From NCBI GenBank assembly GCA_903903705.1, contig CAIUZU010000236.1, forward strand, positions 1-27,683: 27,683 nt of DNA, read 5' to 3'. The notes below the pieces were generated by a model, which ran no database searches, was not told the origin of the DNA, and saw only the letters and a program-made list of their open reading frames with translations. The position numbers and the translations under genes are program-made. This document shows positions 6,653 to 14,700 of this stretch, piece by piece. Position 1 is the first letter of the stretch, and each line of letters begins with the position of its first letter. This stretch comes from an uncultured Helicobacteraceae bacterium (lineage in GTDB: Bacteria; Campylobacterota; Campylobacteria; Campylobacterales; Sulfurimonadaceae).

Positions 6653-7167
6653 TACAGTACGGCAAGATAACTGAGTTCAGATACACAACCGACAAAGCAG
6701 GTAAAAAGCTTGAAGTAAAAGTTAGTGTTGATGAGAGAGTTACAAATTGGCTTCCTGTTAAGACTCAAGCATCCTCGTTTTTAACGATACATACTCCCGT
6801 AAGAATTAATGATCAAGTTATAGTTTTTAACCCATTTGGAAATAATGAAGATGGATTTGTAGATAGAAATCTAACCTATAAAGATATCCCACTTCCCGAC
6901 AAAGCAGACGAAGACACTCTTGTTTTTATATTTGAAGATGAAACAGTTTTTACACACAACACAAAAACTAAAAAAATTGACTTTAAAACTCCGTGTGATC
7001 TAACACTTGAAGCAAACATTTTAACCATCAAAGCCGCTCATACAAAATTTGTAGGCGGTAAAATCTCTCATGACGGTATAGATATCTCCAAAACTCATAA
7101 TCATCCTCAAAACGCAGGTAATCATTACGGTGGCGGTGCGAATACTTCAGCACCAAACGGACTATAA
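6649..7167 (+). CDS. Baseplate central spike protein (P2 gpV-like)
   Basis: This 172-aa protein forms the membrane-piercing tip under the baseplate of contractile tails. An OB-fold-like N-terminal region (1-95) is followed by a repetitive beta-rich section (TVFTHNTKTKKIDFKTP, then LEANILTIKAAHTKF) typical of the triangular beta-helix of gpV. At the C-terminus, H150-x-H152 with a further His at about 159 corresponds to the iron-binding HxH apex described for P2 gpV and phi92 gp138. Length is close to P2 gpV (211 aa). It is the first gene of the V-W-J-I baseplate cassette and is coupled to the gene before it. Confidence 0.88.
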   Translation: MIQYGKITEFRYTTDKAGKKLEVKVSVDERVTNWLPVKTQASSFLTIHTPVRINDQVIVFNPFGNNEDGFVDRNLTYKDIPLPDKADEDTLVFIFEDETVFTHNTKTKKIDFKTPCDLTLEANILTIKAAHTKFVGGKISHDGIDISKTHNHPQNAGNHYGGGANTSAPNGL

Positions 7168-7168
7168 A

Positions 7169-7498
7169 ATGATAGAAATTACGCATAGCACTTTATCGTC
7201 TAAACTCGACGGATATGCAGTTACTGCAGAGGATAGTTTTGTAGATGCATTGACAACTTTAAAAGGAAGCGTGATAGGAAATCCAGAGTACGGAACTATT
7301 TTGCCAAAGCTAAAGCACAAACCATTTAATAATTCTTGGATCATAGATTTTAAGAGATGTTTAAAAGATGCATGCAAGCACGACCCGAGGTTAGAGTTTA
7401 AAAGTGCCGTTGTTGATGATAGCAATGTAGCCGAGGGCAGTATATCTTTTATCGTAAGTTTTGGATACTACACATTAGAAGGTGTCGTAAATGTATAA
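7169..7498 (+). CDS. Baseplate wedge protein (gpW / GPW_gp25 family)
   Basis: The product is 109 aa from ATG 7169, just after the gpV stop. An earlier in-frame ATG at 7130 would overlap gpV and lacks support. The central part, GSVIGNPEYGTILPKLKHKPFN, carries the GPW_gp25 pattern (GE/NPEYGT then helix), and the later part (DPRLEFKSAVVDD, then ISFIVSFGYY) matches the family's C-terminal strands. P2 gpW and T4 gp25 link the baseplate core to the sheath. The stop overlaps the gpJ start (7491-7498). Confidence 0.88.
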   Translation: MIEITHSTLSSKLDGYAVTAEDSFVDALTTLKGSVIGNPEYGTILPKLKHKPFNNSWIIDFKRCLKDACKHDPRLEFKSAVVDDSNVAEGSISFIVSFGYYTLEGVVNV

Positions 7499-8597
7499 CG
7501 ATTTAGAAAAAAAACTCTCTCTTCTACAAGAACCTACAGCTTTTAAAATCAAAAGTTTTGATGAGCTTTTGCACGAAAATATAGAGCTTGCAAAAGAGAT
7601 ACTCGGTAGCGAATGGCTTCCTCTTGAGTCAGACTCATATATGAAAAAACTAAGAGTTTTGACACTAAGACAAATCCACAATCAAGCAGACAAAAAAGAG
7701 ACGGTTAAACAGTTTTTAGTAACGACTGCTACAGGTGTCGATTTGGATCATCTTGGTAGTTCGGTTGGTATCTTTAGAGATAAAGGCGAGTATCCATATA
7801 CGAATTTTGAGTTTAAACTCTTAGCTCCATCGCATGAAGATTTAACGATACCTGCAGGATTGATATTAAATAGTAAAGATGATGGATACAAAGCTCACAC
7901 CGTTAATAGTATTCTCATAAAAGCAGGTAGTTTAAGTGTTATCGTAAGAGCAGAACTAGAAGAGTATGTTACGCAAAGCGATATCAAAACCGAACATTTA
8001 GTTACCGAACTGACTTTTGCAGTGGATATCAAACAGCTTGATATTTTTAAAAACGGTGCGGATGCCGAAAGTGATGATAGATATAGACTTAGGATCATAG
8101 CTTCAAACGATAAACATTCAACTGCAGGCAGTGTCGAAGCTTATAAATATTTTGCATATAGTGCAGACAGCAGGATAAGCGATATTTCCATTCCCGATGA
8201 TAATGAGCCGCTGGATGTAAATATATATCTTGCCTCTTTTGATATTGTTGATGATGTGATGATAGATAAAGTGTATCAAGCTTGTAACGAAAAATACACC
8301 AGACCTCTTGGCGACAATCTAACTGTAGCACCTGCAGAGATAGTGTATGTTGATTTGAGTGCGACCATAGAACTGTTTGATTTGTTGAAACAGGTTGAGA
8401 TAGACAGTAAAATAAAAGCAAATTTCAAAGATTCTTTTTTTATAGGTCAAAATTTTGTCAAAAGTGATTTTATACGAAAGTGTCACATAGACGGTGTTTA
8501 TAAAGTAGATAGCGAGTTTGAGGACATAAAAGTTTCAAACAAACAAGTAATCAAAATAGCTTCTTTTGATTTTACATATAAACAAGCTGCACTATGA
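7491..8597 (+). CDS. Baseplate assembly protein J
   Basis: The 368-aa product has the Baseplate_J arrangement: an N-terminal helical region with a TLRQIHNQAD segment, a TATGVDLDHLGSSVGIFR motif (about 82-99) that is highly typical of gpJ, a beta-rich middle with SDDRYRLRI (193-202), and GSVEAYKYFAYSADSRISD (212-230). P2 gpJ has about 300 aa. It is overlapped by gpW upstream and by gpI downstream (ATGA at 8594), so the wedge proteins are translationally coupled. It builds the baseplate wedge with W and I. Confidence 0.92.
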   Translation: MYNDLEKKLSLLQEPTAFKIKSFDELLHENIELAKEILGSEWLPLESDSYMKKLRVLTLRQIHNQADKKETVKQFLVTTATGVDLDHLGSSVGIFRDKGEYPYTNFEFKLLAPSHEDLTIPAGLILNSKDDGYKAHTVNSILIKAGSLSVIVRAELEEYVTQSDIKTEHLVTELTFAVDIKQLDIFKNGADAESDDRYRLRIIASNDKHSTAGSVEAYKYFAYSADSRISDISIPDDNEPLDVNIYLASFDIVDDVMIDKVYQACNEKYTRPLGDNLTVAPAEIVYVDLSATIELFDLLKQVEIDSKIKANFKDSFFIGQNFVKSDFIRKCHIDGVYKVDSEFEDIKVSNKQVIKIASFDFTYKQAAL

Positions 8598-9403
8598 ATT
8601 TATTACCAAATAACTCAACATTAGCAGACCAACAGTTCGCATCACTGATAGACTCAAAATCAACTCTCTCTTTTAAAGAGTTGTATGTAAATCCTCTAAG
8701 TTGTAATAGTTCACTTTTAGAGCATATAGCACTTTTAAAAGGTGCAAATATTGAAAATATGCTTGAGAGCGAAGCAAGATTATATCTAAGCACTTTTACA
8801 AAAAAATCAGTCGGAACCGTAGGTGCGGTTGAAGATGCCATAAATGTATGTTTTGATGATGCAAAGCTTGTAGAGTGGTTTGACGATAAAGAAAATCTCA
8901 AAAGAGGGATGTTCAATGTAGATGTAAATCTGAAAAACGACACATCACTGATTTACGATGATAGGCTATTTTCCCTTTCTACAAGATTGATCAACAATGC
9001 AAAAAATGTCAGAAGCAAATTAGATGCTTTTACTCTAAAGATACAATCCGCAGGACATGTCGGTTACACATCGGCTTTGGTGCAAGATATCAATCTAAAA
9101 AATGATTTTGAATTTACAGGCAGAGCTTCAGTAGATTTGTCCCTGCTCTCAGCATCAATCTCAAATATCGCCTTAACAAACGAGCTAAAAACACATATAT
9201 CAATGTGTGCTTTTGAAATTTCACACGGTGTTTCTACAGCCGTAAAACTAGAAAATGATGCATATCAAAATCTTCAAAGTGAGATAAATATAAATACAGG
9301 ATTCGGAGGTGTAATGGATGTAAATCTTGATAACGAACTCATCTTTAAAAATGAGGCAAATGTAAATTTAAACATAAGAGGAGGAGTTACATGGGTGTTT
9401 TAA
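8594..9403 (+). CDS. Tail protein I (baseplate periphery) with C-terminal extension
   Basis: The protein has 269 aa, against about 176 in P2 gpI. The N-terminal 175 residues follow the Tail_P2_I pattern: LLPNNSTLADQQFASLID, then SCNSSLLEHIALLKGANIENM in place of the usual LP-x-LAW segment, then KKSVGTVGAVEDAIN-like residues. From about residue 110 on, an Asn/Asp-rich repetitive region recurs with VNLKND-type motifs (VDVNLKND, DINLKND, DVNLDNE, NVNLNIRG). That suggests beta-repeat extension linking to fibres. gpI connects wedges to tail fibres in P2. It overlaps the next gene by 13 bp. Confidence 0.8.
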   Translation: MNLLPNNSTLADQQFASLIDSKSTLSFKELYVNPLSCNSSLLEHIALLKGANIENMLESEARLYLSTFTKKSVGTVGAVEDAINVCFDDAKLVEWFDDKENLKRGMFNVDVNLKNDTSLIYDDRLFSLSTRLINNAKNVRSKLDAFTLKIQSAGHVGYTSALVQDINLKNDFEFTGRASVDLSLLSASISNIALTNELKTHISMCAFEISHGVSTAVKLENDAYQNLQSEININTGFGGVMDVNLDNELIFKNEANVNLNIRGGVTWVF

Positions 9404-9861
9404 CAGCAGTGCCTAACAGCGAGGGTGTTGAACTGCTAAAAAAAGAGTTGTTTGAAAAAATAACTAAATTCGCACTTGCCGATGAAAATGGCGAGATCTA
9501 TTTTACCGACACGGTGCATTCGATTTATTTTGATAGCGACGGAGTCCTTACGGTCTCTGCATTGATACCAAAAGAAGAGCATTTTACAGTGTGGAATAAA
9601 TGGGTAAAACTGCTTAGTGATGAAGATAAGGTTATTGCTGACATAGAAACGCCTGCTATTCAGTTTGTAAAAGGCGTAGGTGGCGAGCAGACCGTAAAAC
9701 TTACGGTTGGCGGTAAGGCTGGAGAGGTGGTATTTAAAAAAGATGAATACATAACACTTGGGGAGATGAACGGTTTGTATATCAGTGCTATCGAAGCACT
9801 GACTACAAAAGTCTTTCAACTTGAAAATAAATTAATAAAAAAAGGGATTTTAGATGTCTAA
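9391..9861 (+). CDS. Fibre-module protein of unknown function
   Basis: The 156-aa protein is not recognised. It has a beta-rich middle (IYFTDTVHSIYFDSDGVLTVSA) and a C-terminal helix (MNGLYISAIEALTTKVFQLENKLIKKG) that may be a coiled coil. It sits exactly where P2 has the start of tail fibre gene H, after gpI. It overlaps gpI and the following fibre gene (8 bp), which supports co-assembly. It is probably a baseplate-to-fibre adaptor; that is inferred from position only. Confidence 0.6.
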   Translation: MGVLTAVPNSEGVELLKKELFEKITKFALADENGEIYFTDTVHSIYFDSDGVLTVSALIPKEEHFTVWNKWVKLLSDEDKVIADIETPAIQFVKGVGGEQTVKLTVGGKAGEVVFKKDEYITLGEMNGLYISAIEALTTKVFQLENKLIKKGILDV

Positions 9862-11377
9862 GATGTTAGAAAATTTAATAGAGCAAGCAACGGAACTTTT
9901 AAAAAGATATGACGGTGCTGTTCTTTTACTAGAAAAAAAAGCCGAGGATTATTCGGTTAGGTTGGCACATGAAACTGATGACAGTATCGCACTACTTAAA
10001 AAAGAGATAGCTATATTGGATGTTGATGAAACGATCAATATTCTCAGATCTGTGTCAAATAAAAATATCGAAGCATTAACGGTTAAAAGTCAAGAGATAA
10101 CTGCTGAGATGGAACAAAAGTTACAAAACTTAGATATAGAGCAGGTTATCGCAGATTTTAAAACTGAAGCGGATGCGATAGTAAAAAGTATTAAAGATGA
10201 AGTTGTTACAACATCTCCAAATAATATAACTAATTTTACAATATTGAGTTCTAAAAATATTAAACTCAATCGTGATGCGAGTTGTATACAAGGTAATTCA
10301 ACCTACAGTTCACTAATTAAAGTTGCTAAAAATCGTTTCGCGATTGCTAAACTTTTATATGGTAGTGGTCGTACGGAAGCTACTCTCACACCTTTTAGCA
10401 TTGACGGAAACGGTAAATTATCGGTTTCAGAACCTGCTCAAATGTTCTTAAACACTTCAGGTGCAGGTATATCAACGACGCAATTCTTTAGTGCTGACAA
10501 CACGGGTAAACTGTTTGCTTATGGGCATAACATGTATCCGGGTCAAAGTTCACATCAATTTGGTTATTTCTATGGTCGTGTTAATGAAAACAACAATGTT
10601 GTAGATGTTGGTTATTCAACAGATCCAAACTACCATCAAAACAATGGACAGTATGGCGGAATGTTAGATGGAGACGGTAACGGATTTTATGCGGATGGAA
10701 GCTCTTACAATCAGTCTGATTCAAAACAGAGAAGTATCCATATTAACTATAGTGGAGACACTCCGAGCTTAAAAGTTCATAACCCAAGTTCAGACACTTC
10801 AACAGGTTATGCATCCCACTTCATAGGTCAAGAAGGTGTGTCAAATGCAGGTATAACAGGTATCGTTCATTATAGAACTAGTGCCAATGCTTACAAAGAG
10901 AGAGCATTTAACAGTGATGGATCTAGCGCTGAATATGAGATCTCAGGTTGGGACAGTGAGATGGTAGCCTTTGTTCTATCTAATGGCAAAGTACTAAATA
11001 TTACAAGAGGTTCAGCAGGTTATATTGCTTGTGTATATGCCGCTTACAACAACAGAACCATAGTGAACGATATAAACTTTGATCTTAATCATTTTTATCC
11101 TTATTGGTCAAATGCAAATATCACAAATGTTGCTAAAGATACTTGGCTAATTTTTAATTATCAAATACGAGCGATATTTACGATGCACATCAATCCTGAT
11201 ACTTACGAAATGACTATTATTGATGGAATTGATAGTGGCTTGTTGACAGGAAATAACTCTCAACTTTCTGTAAAAGTTGGTGGTGCTAGTAATGAATTCT
11301 TGATTGTTTCTCAACATCAAGAGAATAATTTTCAAACGGTTAAAGTTATTAAGAATCCATTAAAGATGAAGAAGTAG
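9854..11377 (+). CDS. Tail fibre / receptor-binding protein
   Basis: In this 507-aa protein the first 120 residues are almost continuously heptad-like and charged (EQATELLKRYDGAVLLLEKKAED, then DIEQVIADFKTEADAIV in separate segments), indicating a trimeric coiled-coil shaft. From about 130 to the end it is rich in Gly, Asn, Ser, Tyr and aromatic strands (GYFYGRVNENNN, YGGMLDGDGNGFYADGS), as in receptor-binding tips. No family is recognised for the tip. Position after gpI and before a small accessory gene matches the fibre plus chaperone layout of contractile tails, and this would set target range. The tip's base and codon texture seems different from the shaft, which would fit module exchange, but this was judged by eye. 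Confidence 0.72.
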   Translation: MSKMLENLIEQATELLKRYDGAVLLLEKKAEDYSVRLAHETDDSIALLKKEIAILDVDETINILRSVSNKNIEALTVKSQEITAEMEQKLQNLDIEQVIADFKTEADAIVKSIKDEVVTTSPNNITNFTILSSKNIKLNRDASCIQGNSTYSSLIKVAKNRFAIAKLLYGSGRTEATLTPFSIDGNGKLSVSEPAQMFLNTSGAGISTTQFFSADNTGKLFAYGHNMYPGQSSHQFGYFYGRVNENNNVVDVGYSTDPNYHQNNGQYGGMLDGDGNGFYADGSSYNQSDSKQRSIHINYSGDTPSLKVHNPSSDTSTGYASHFIGQEGVSNAGITGIVHYRTSANAYKERAFNSDGSSAEYEISGWDSEMVAFVLSNGKVLNITRGSAGYIACVYAAYNNRTIVNDINFDLNHFYPYWSNANITNVAKDTWLIFNYQIRAIFTMHINPDTYEMTIIDGIDSGLLTGNNSQLSVKVGGASNEFLIVSQHQENNFQTVKVIKNPLKMKK

Positions 11378-11386
11378 GGACATAAA

Positions 11387-11956
11387 ATGAATAAAAGAAA
11401 CATAACATTATTAACAGCTTATTTAGCAATATGCACAGTTGAGAGTGATCGTGCAATTTTAGAAATTGCAATAAATGAATGTAAGAGTGGCAACACTCCA
11501 ACTTTACCAATCCATATAACAGCTTCGTTGCTTTTGGGTAGTGATGAACTTTTACCTACAGATACCGACTTCGTATCTGACGAGTTTAAAGCTAGATTGG
11601 AAATAGCTAAACAGGAACTCGCTTATCTGCCAATTGAAGAGCATATCTATTCGATGTATTCAGAAAAGAAACAAGCTCAAGATAACGGGTGGGTTCAAAA
11701 CTTTACAACAAAGTTAAAAGCTGGTGGTATAACTGATGTTGAAACTCAAATCGTAACGATGGCAAGTTCTTTTTTAACAGGTAAAAAACTTAACAAAATT
11801 CTAACAGGTGTTGACGGAGCTGTTAAACCGATGTATGAAAAACTTGTAGAAGTTGCGGTTAAAAATGAATGGGCTTACCTTTGTATTGGAGAGGGTAAAA
11901 AAGCTATAGCTGAGAATAGGGAAGCGGTATATCCTGAGTTTCCAAAATTTGACTAA
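11387..11956 (+). CDS. Possible tail-fibre assembly / accessory protein
   Basis: The 189-aa product has no recognised domain. It has a helical N-terminal half, and its C-terminal part (WVQNFTTKLKAGGITDVETQ, LTGKKLNKILTGVDGAVKPM) looks globular. A GGGA sequence precedes the ATG. It lies between the fibre gene and the sheath gene, the site of gpG-type fibre chaperones in P2-like tails. The chaperone role is inferred from position only; it may instead be a second fibre-related component. Confidence 0.5.
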   Translation: MNKRNITLLTAYLAICTVESDRAILEIAINECKSGNTPTLPIHITASLLLGSDELLPTDTDFVSDEFKARLEIAKQELAYLPIEEHIYSMYSEKKQAQDNGWVQNFTTKLKAGGITDVETQIVTMASSFLTGKKLNKILTGVDGAVKPMYEKLVEVAVKNEWAYLCIGEGKKAIAENREAVYPEFPKFD

Positions 11957-11965
11957 GGAGTACTT

Positions 11966-13156
11966 ATGCCAAACGGAATAAAAATATTACCAACAAAAAA
12001 CAAAAGTGCAACGGCGACGATTATCACGAGTACAACCGTGATAGGTCTTGTCGGCACGGCAGTTTTGGCAAAGATGGATGAAGCTATCTTGGCAAAACTG
12101 GGGGACGAGAGCCAATCTAAACTTTTAAGATTTGGAAATGCTGATGAGGCTTTAGAGTTTTTTGCAGAGCAAGAAGGAACTATAAGAGAAGATCTATGGG
12201 ATATCAAAATGCAAAATGTAAAATCTCCCGTTGTTATCTCTTTAGTAGAGATTGGCGATGCTCACGAGGGTAAAACTCCTCAGACCTTTTATGACGATGC
12301 GGAGTTAAAAAGTGCAGTTGTCGTAGCTGTAGGAAACTTGCAAAAAGCAAGAACGCTTTTTGGTGCAAAAGTAAGAATCGCAATAGCTTCATATTTTTCG
12401 CATGATGATACGGTTAGAAACGCACTCGATAGTTTTGTAACAGGTACTAAAACGATAGCAATCGTAGATATGAATCTAAATAATGTAACAGATGCCATAG
12501 TAGAGCTTCAAGAGCTTGGTTCTATGAGATATCTTGCATTTCCATTTTATCGTGTCGTATGGTCTGTTTTTGAAGATAAAACGGTTACTAAACCTAACTC
12601 AGCAGTCGTGGCAGGTCACATAGCTTATTGGGATGCGATGCTCGGTGAGTTCGGTTCTGCTTTCGACCATGCAAATAAACTCATCTATGATGTAGAGGGT
12701 TGTGTAATTCCTCTCACATACGAAGAGGGCGAAGATACATGCGATGTTAATCAGATTGTAAACGCTGGCGGTGCTCTAATCATAAACGACGACGGAAATC
12801 GTCTTTATAACTTTGAAACACCGAGCGATGATGCAAGATTTAACAAGCTTGAAACGATTCGTTTTTTCGACCTTATAAATGAAAATCTGCAAAAATCTTT
12901 AAAAAAACATAAGCACCGCCCGACAACTGATGTTCTTACACTTGCAAAAGCGGATGCGGAAGCTTTTCTTCTAAAAGCGATCAACTCCGGTGCAGCAATC
13001 GGTGCTAAAGTTTGGTGGTCTAACAAAAACAACGGTGCAGAAATCGCCGCAGGTATCTTGTATATGGATTACGATGCAGGTAACAATGTCGGTGTAAGAG
13101 CGATTGTGATCCAACCTTATGCAACAAATGAATACTACACGGTAGAAGGGTTTTAA
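11966..13156 (+). CDS. Contractile tail sheath protein (P2 gpFI-like)
   Basis: The product is 396 aa, the same length as P2 FI (396). An AAGGAG site precedes the ATG. The N-terminus (STTVIGLVGTAVLAKMDEAI) is the typical 'pxTsvigivGtA' segment of the family. The C-terminus (AGNNVGVRAIVIQPYATNEYYTV) resembles the sheath handshake region. It forms the contracting outer cylinder that drives the tube through the target envelope. The adjacent tube gene follows after 2 bp. Confidence 0.92.
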   Translation: MPNGIKILPTKNKSATATIITSTTVIGLVGTAVLAKMDEAILAKLGDESQSKLLRFGNADEALEFFAEQEGTIREDLWDIKMQNVKSPVVISLVEIGDAHEGKTPQTFYDDAELKSAVVVAVGNLQKARTLFGAKVRIAIASYFSHDDTVRNALDSFVTGTKTIAIVDMNLNNVTDAIVELQELGSMRYLAFPFYRVVWSVFEDKTVTKPNSAVVAGHIAYWDAMLGEFGSAFDHANKLIYDVEGCVIPLTYEEGEDTCDVNQIVNAGGALIINDDGNRLYNFETPSDDARFNKLETIRFFDLINENLQKSLKKHKHRPTTDVLTLAKADAEAFLLKAINSGAAIGAKVWWSNKNNGAEIAAGILYMDYDAGNNVGVRAIVIQPYATNEYYTVEGF

Positions 13157-13158
13157 AA

Positions 13159-13635
13159 ATGACTAAAAACGGATTAGGGCAACCAAGCCAAAACCTCACG
13201 GGTCTATCAATTATGATAGCAGGTAAAAACACATTTGGTTACACAGACGATGGAACAAAAGCTCCAGCGTTTGAGTTTGAAATAGTAAACGAAGAGAGTA
13301 CAGGTCTAGTAAAACAACCTAAAATGACTATTGCAGTCAAAAACTTAGGTGCTGAGTATATTGCTCACATGAGTGCAGGATTACCTTTCGTTTTAAAAGG
13401 AAACATTAGAGAAAGCGGAGAGGACAAACCTCTTCTCATTACTGCTCAAGGTCAGCTTCAAAAGATGAGCGGAGATATAAAAGAGGGCGATTCTGTAAAA
13501 AGAGAGTTTGAGATCCGTGTTGACATGTACTCTGAGATCGTTGATGGACTTCCAACCATCATTTACAGCAGAAATCCTTACAAATGTATTTTAGGCGGCA
13601 TCGACATGGCACCTGATTTTAACTCAAATTTATAG
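13159..13635 (+). CDS. Tail tube protein (P2 gpFII-like)
   Basis: The 158-aa product is near the FII length of 172. Features are GQPSQNLTGLSIMIAGKNT at the N-terminus, KMTIAVKNLGAEYIAHMSAG in the middle and RVDMYSEIVDGLPTIIYSRNPYKCILGGIDM near the end, the last resembling the FII family's closing segment. It polymerises into the inner tube within the sheath. It is followed by the E/E' chaperone genes, the order conserved in P2 and R-type pyocins. Confidence 0.9.
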   Translation: MTKNGLGQPSQNLTGLSIMIAGKNTFGYTDDGTKAPAFEFEIVNEESTGLVKQPKMTIAVKNLGAEYIAHMSAGLPFVLKGNIRESGEDKPLLITAQGQLQKMSGDIKEGDSVKREFEIRVDMYSEIVDGLPTIIYSRNPYKCILGGIDMAPDFNSNL

Positions 13636-13645
13636 GAGGCACTAG

Positions 13646-13939
13646 ATGGCAAAAACAGAAATTGAATACGGTCAGAAAAAAGTTACTCTCTCGAGACTTT
13701 ATCCTTTTGGCGAAGTTGTAGAGATACAAATCGGTAAAGAGACAAAAAAAGTTACCGAACTGACTCTAAACGAGTTAAACGGTTTTGATGATGAAATCAT
13801 CACGAATGAGACCGAAAAAAATAAAAAAATAGGCGGATATGTTCAGATATCCGTAAGTGCAGGGATTGAGTATAAAGAAGCTCTTTCTTTGGCGAATAAA
13901 GACAGTTCCAAAATTATGGAAGTATTGCAGGGTTTTTAA
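13646..13939 (+). CDS. Tail assembly chaperone gpE (zero-frame product)
   Basis: The 97-aa product has an AGGAGG-like site (TAGGAGGCAC) ahead of the ATG. The N-terminal KVTLSRLYPFGEVVEIQIGKETKKV fits the gpE/gp41 family of small chaperones, which wrap the tape measure protein during tail assembly. Its gene ends in a slippery GGGTTTT heptamer followed directly by TAA, so this is the abundant unshifted product and a longer E+E' protein is also expected. Confidence 0.82.
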   Translation: MAKTEIEYGQKKVTLSRLYPFGEVVEIQIGKETKKVTELTLNELNGFDDEIITNETEKNKKIGGYVQISVSAGIEYKEALSLANKDSSKIMEVLQGF

Positions 13940-14115
13940 TTCGGCTTGGCGGCTCTAAGGCTACTAAGCTTGAAGCCTACTCTTTGGTAAGCGAGTTTTT
14001 TCTTTTAACAGTAAAAGAGCAAAAACAATTATCGATACGAGAGTGGTTTGATTACTACAATGTAGCTATTAAAAAGCATAAACAAAAGCTTGAGTGGATG
14101 AGCTTAAATCGTTAA
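13646..14115 (+). CDS. Tail assembly chaperone gpE+E' (-1 frameshift product)
   Basis: The canonical -1 slippery heptamer G-GGT-TTT lies at 13930-13936, with TAA as the next zero-frame codon (13937-13939). Slipping back one base opens a frame of 59 more codons to TAA 14113-14115, giving about 156 aa. The shifted part begins LIRLGGSKATKLEAY and contains LSIREWFDYYNVAIKKHK. It has no start codon of its own nearby. A -1 frameshift at exactly this gene is conserved in P2-like and lambda-like tails (E/E', G/GT). Together with position before the tape measure region this makes the call strong, though translation is not shown. Confidence 0.85.
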
Positions 14116-14177
14116 AACAGTCCTGCCCTGTTTAGGTAGGTTGGGTAACCGTAAAAAAAATCAAAAAAGGATCTATC

Positions 14178-14528
14178 ATGGAAAAAGTCAAATCGTTTAA
14201 CGAAAAAGAGCAAAGAGAAGCAGTACATGCGGCTCTTACGGCAGAAGGTGTAGAGGTTACAAAAACTCTAGTAGATAAGATTATGGACAAACAATCTGAA
14301 TTAGCTTTTAATGCACTTGTTGCAGGTTCAAGCATTAAATTCAACGGTTTGGGTACTTTAGAAGTTCGCCCACATACAGAGAGAAAGTACAAGCTTCCAA
14401 ACGGAACTATGGGAACTGCTCCAGCAGGTTTTCATGTAGGATTTGTTGAGTCAGACAAACTTCTTGAAGCTATGAATGCTCCTGTAGAAAACAATACGGT
14501 TCCTGCGACGGTTCCTGCAAAAGTTTAA
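14178..14528 (+). CDS. HU/IHF-like DNA-binding protein
   Basis: The 116-aa protein has the HU fold pattern: helical N-terminal residues 1-45 (AALTAEGVEVTKTLVDKIM), then SSIKFNGLGTLEVRPHTERK, equivalent to HU's 'G.GtF.v..r..r' strand and arm start, then an arm-like PNGTMGTAPAGFHVGFV and a final helix SDKLLEAMN. A Pro/Val/Ala tail (PVENNTVPATVPAKV) is extra. AAAAAGG precedes the ATG. HU-like proteins bend DNA, and it is odd to find one inside a tail operon. It is followed by a strong hairpin, so it may be transcribed to a higher level than the tape measure gene. Confidence 0.75.
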   Translation: MEKVKSFNEKEQREAVHAALTAEGVEVTKTLVDKIMDKQSELAFNALVAGSSIKFNGLGTLEVRPHTERKYKLPNGTMGTAPAGFHVGFVESDKLLEAMNAPVENNTVPATVPAKV

Positions 14529-14545
14529 AAAAAGTAAGGTGTCCA

Positions 14546-14574
14546 AGAGTCGAGAAAATCTCCGTCTCGACTCT
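14546..14574 (+). terminator. Hairpin after the HU-like gene
   Basis: A perfect 10-bp stem AGAGTCGAGA / TCTCGACTCT surrounds a 9-nt loop and is followed by AAATATATTTTT. It is probably a partial terminator or attenuator inside the late operon, as genes resume at 14701. Confidence 0.6.
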
Positions 14575-14579
14575 AAATA

Positions 14580-14681
14580 TATTTTTAAAATCCCAAATGT
14601 GTTTCAGTAGCTGAACAAAAATGTGACATATCGATTTAAATTTAGTGTGACTCTCCGGATGGGTTTGGGATTTTAAAAATA
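14580..14681 (+). repeat. GTGAC-24 repeat element, copy B, inside an 18-bp inverted repeat
   Basis: Boxes GTGT, GTGAC and GTGAC begin at 14599, 14623 and 14647, exactly 24 bp apart, and the last continues CTCTCCGG as in copies A and D. The array fills the loop between perfect 18-bp inverted repeats at 14580-14597 and 14664-14681 (arm TATTTTTAAAATCCCAAA). The whole unit lies between the HU-like gene and the tape measure gene and could fold into a large cruciform or RNA stem. Confidence 0.75.
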
Positions 14682-14700
14682 GATTTTACAAAGGTATTTT

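Noticed and set aside
8095..8421. Minus-strand 108-aa frame inside gpJ, and similar long antisense frames at 9436-9819, 14901-15248 and 16377-16691
   Set aside because: All are shadows of well-supported tail genes on the plus strand, with no ribosome site or family match.
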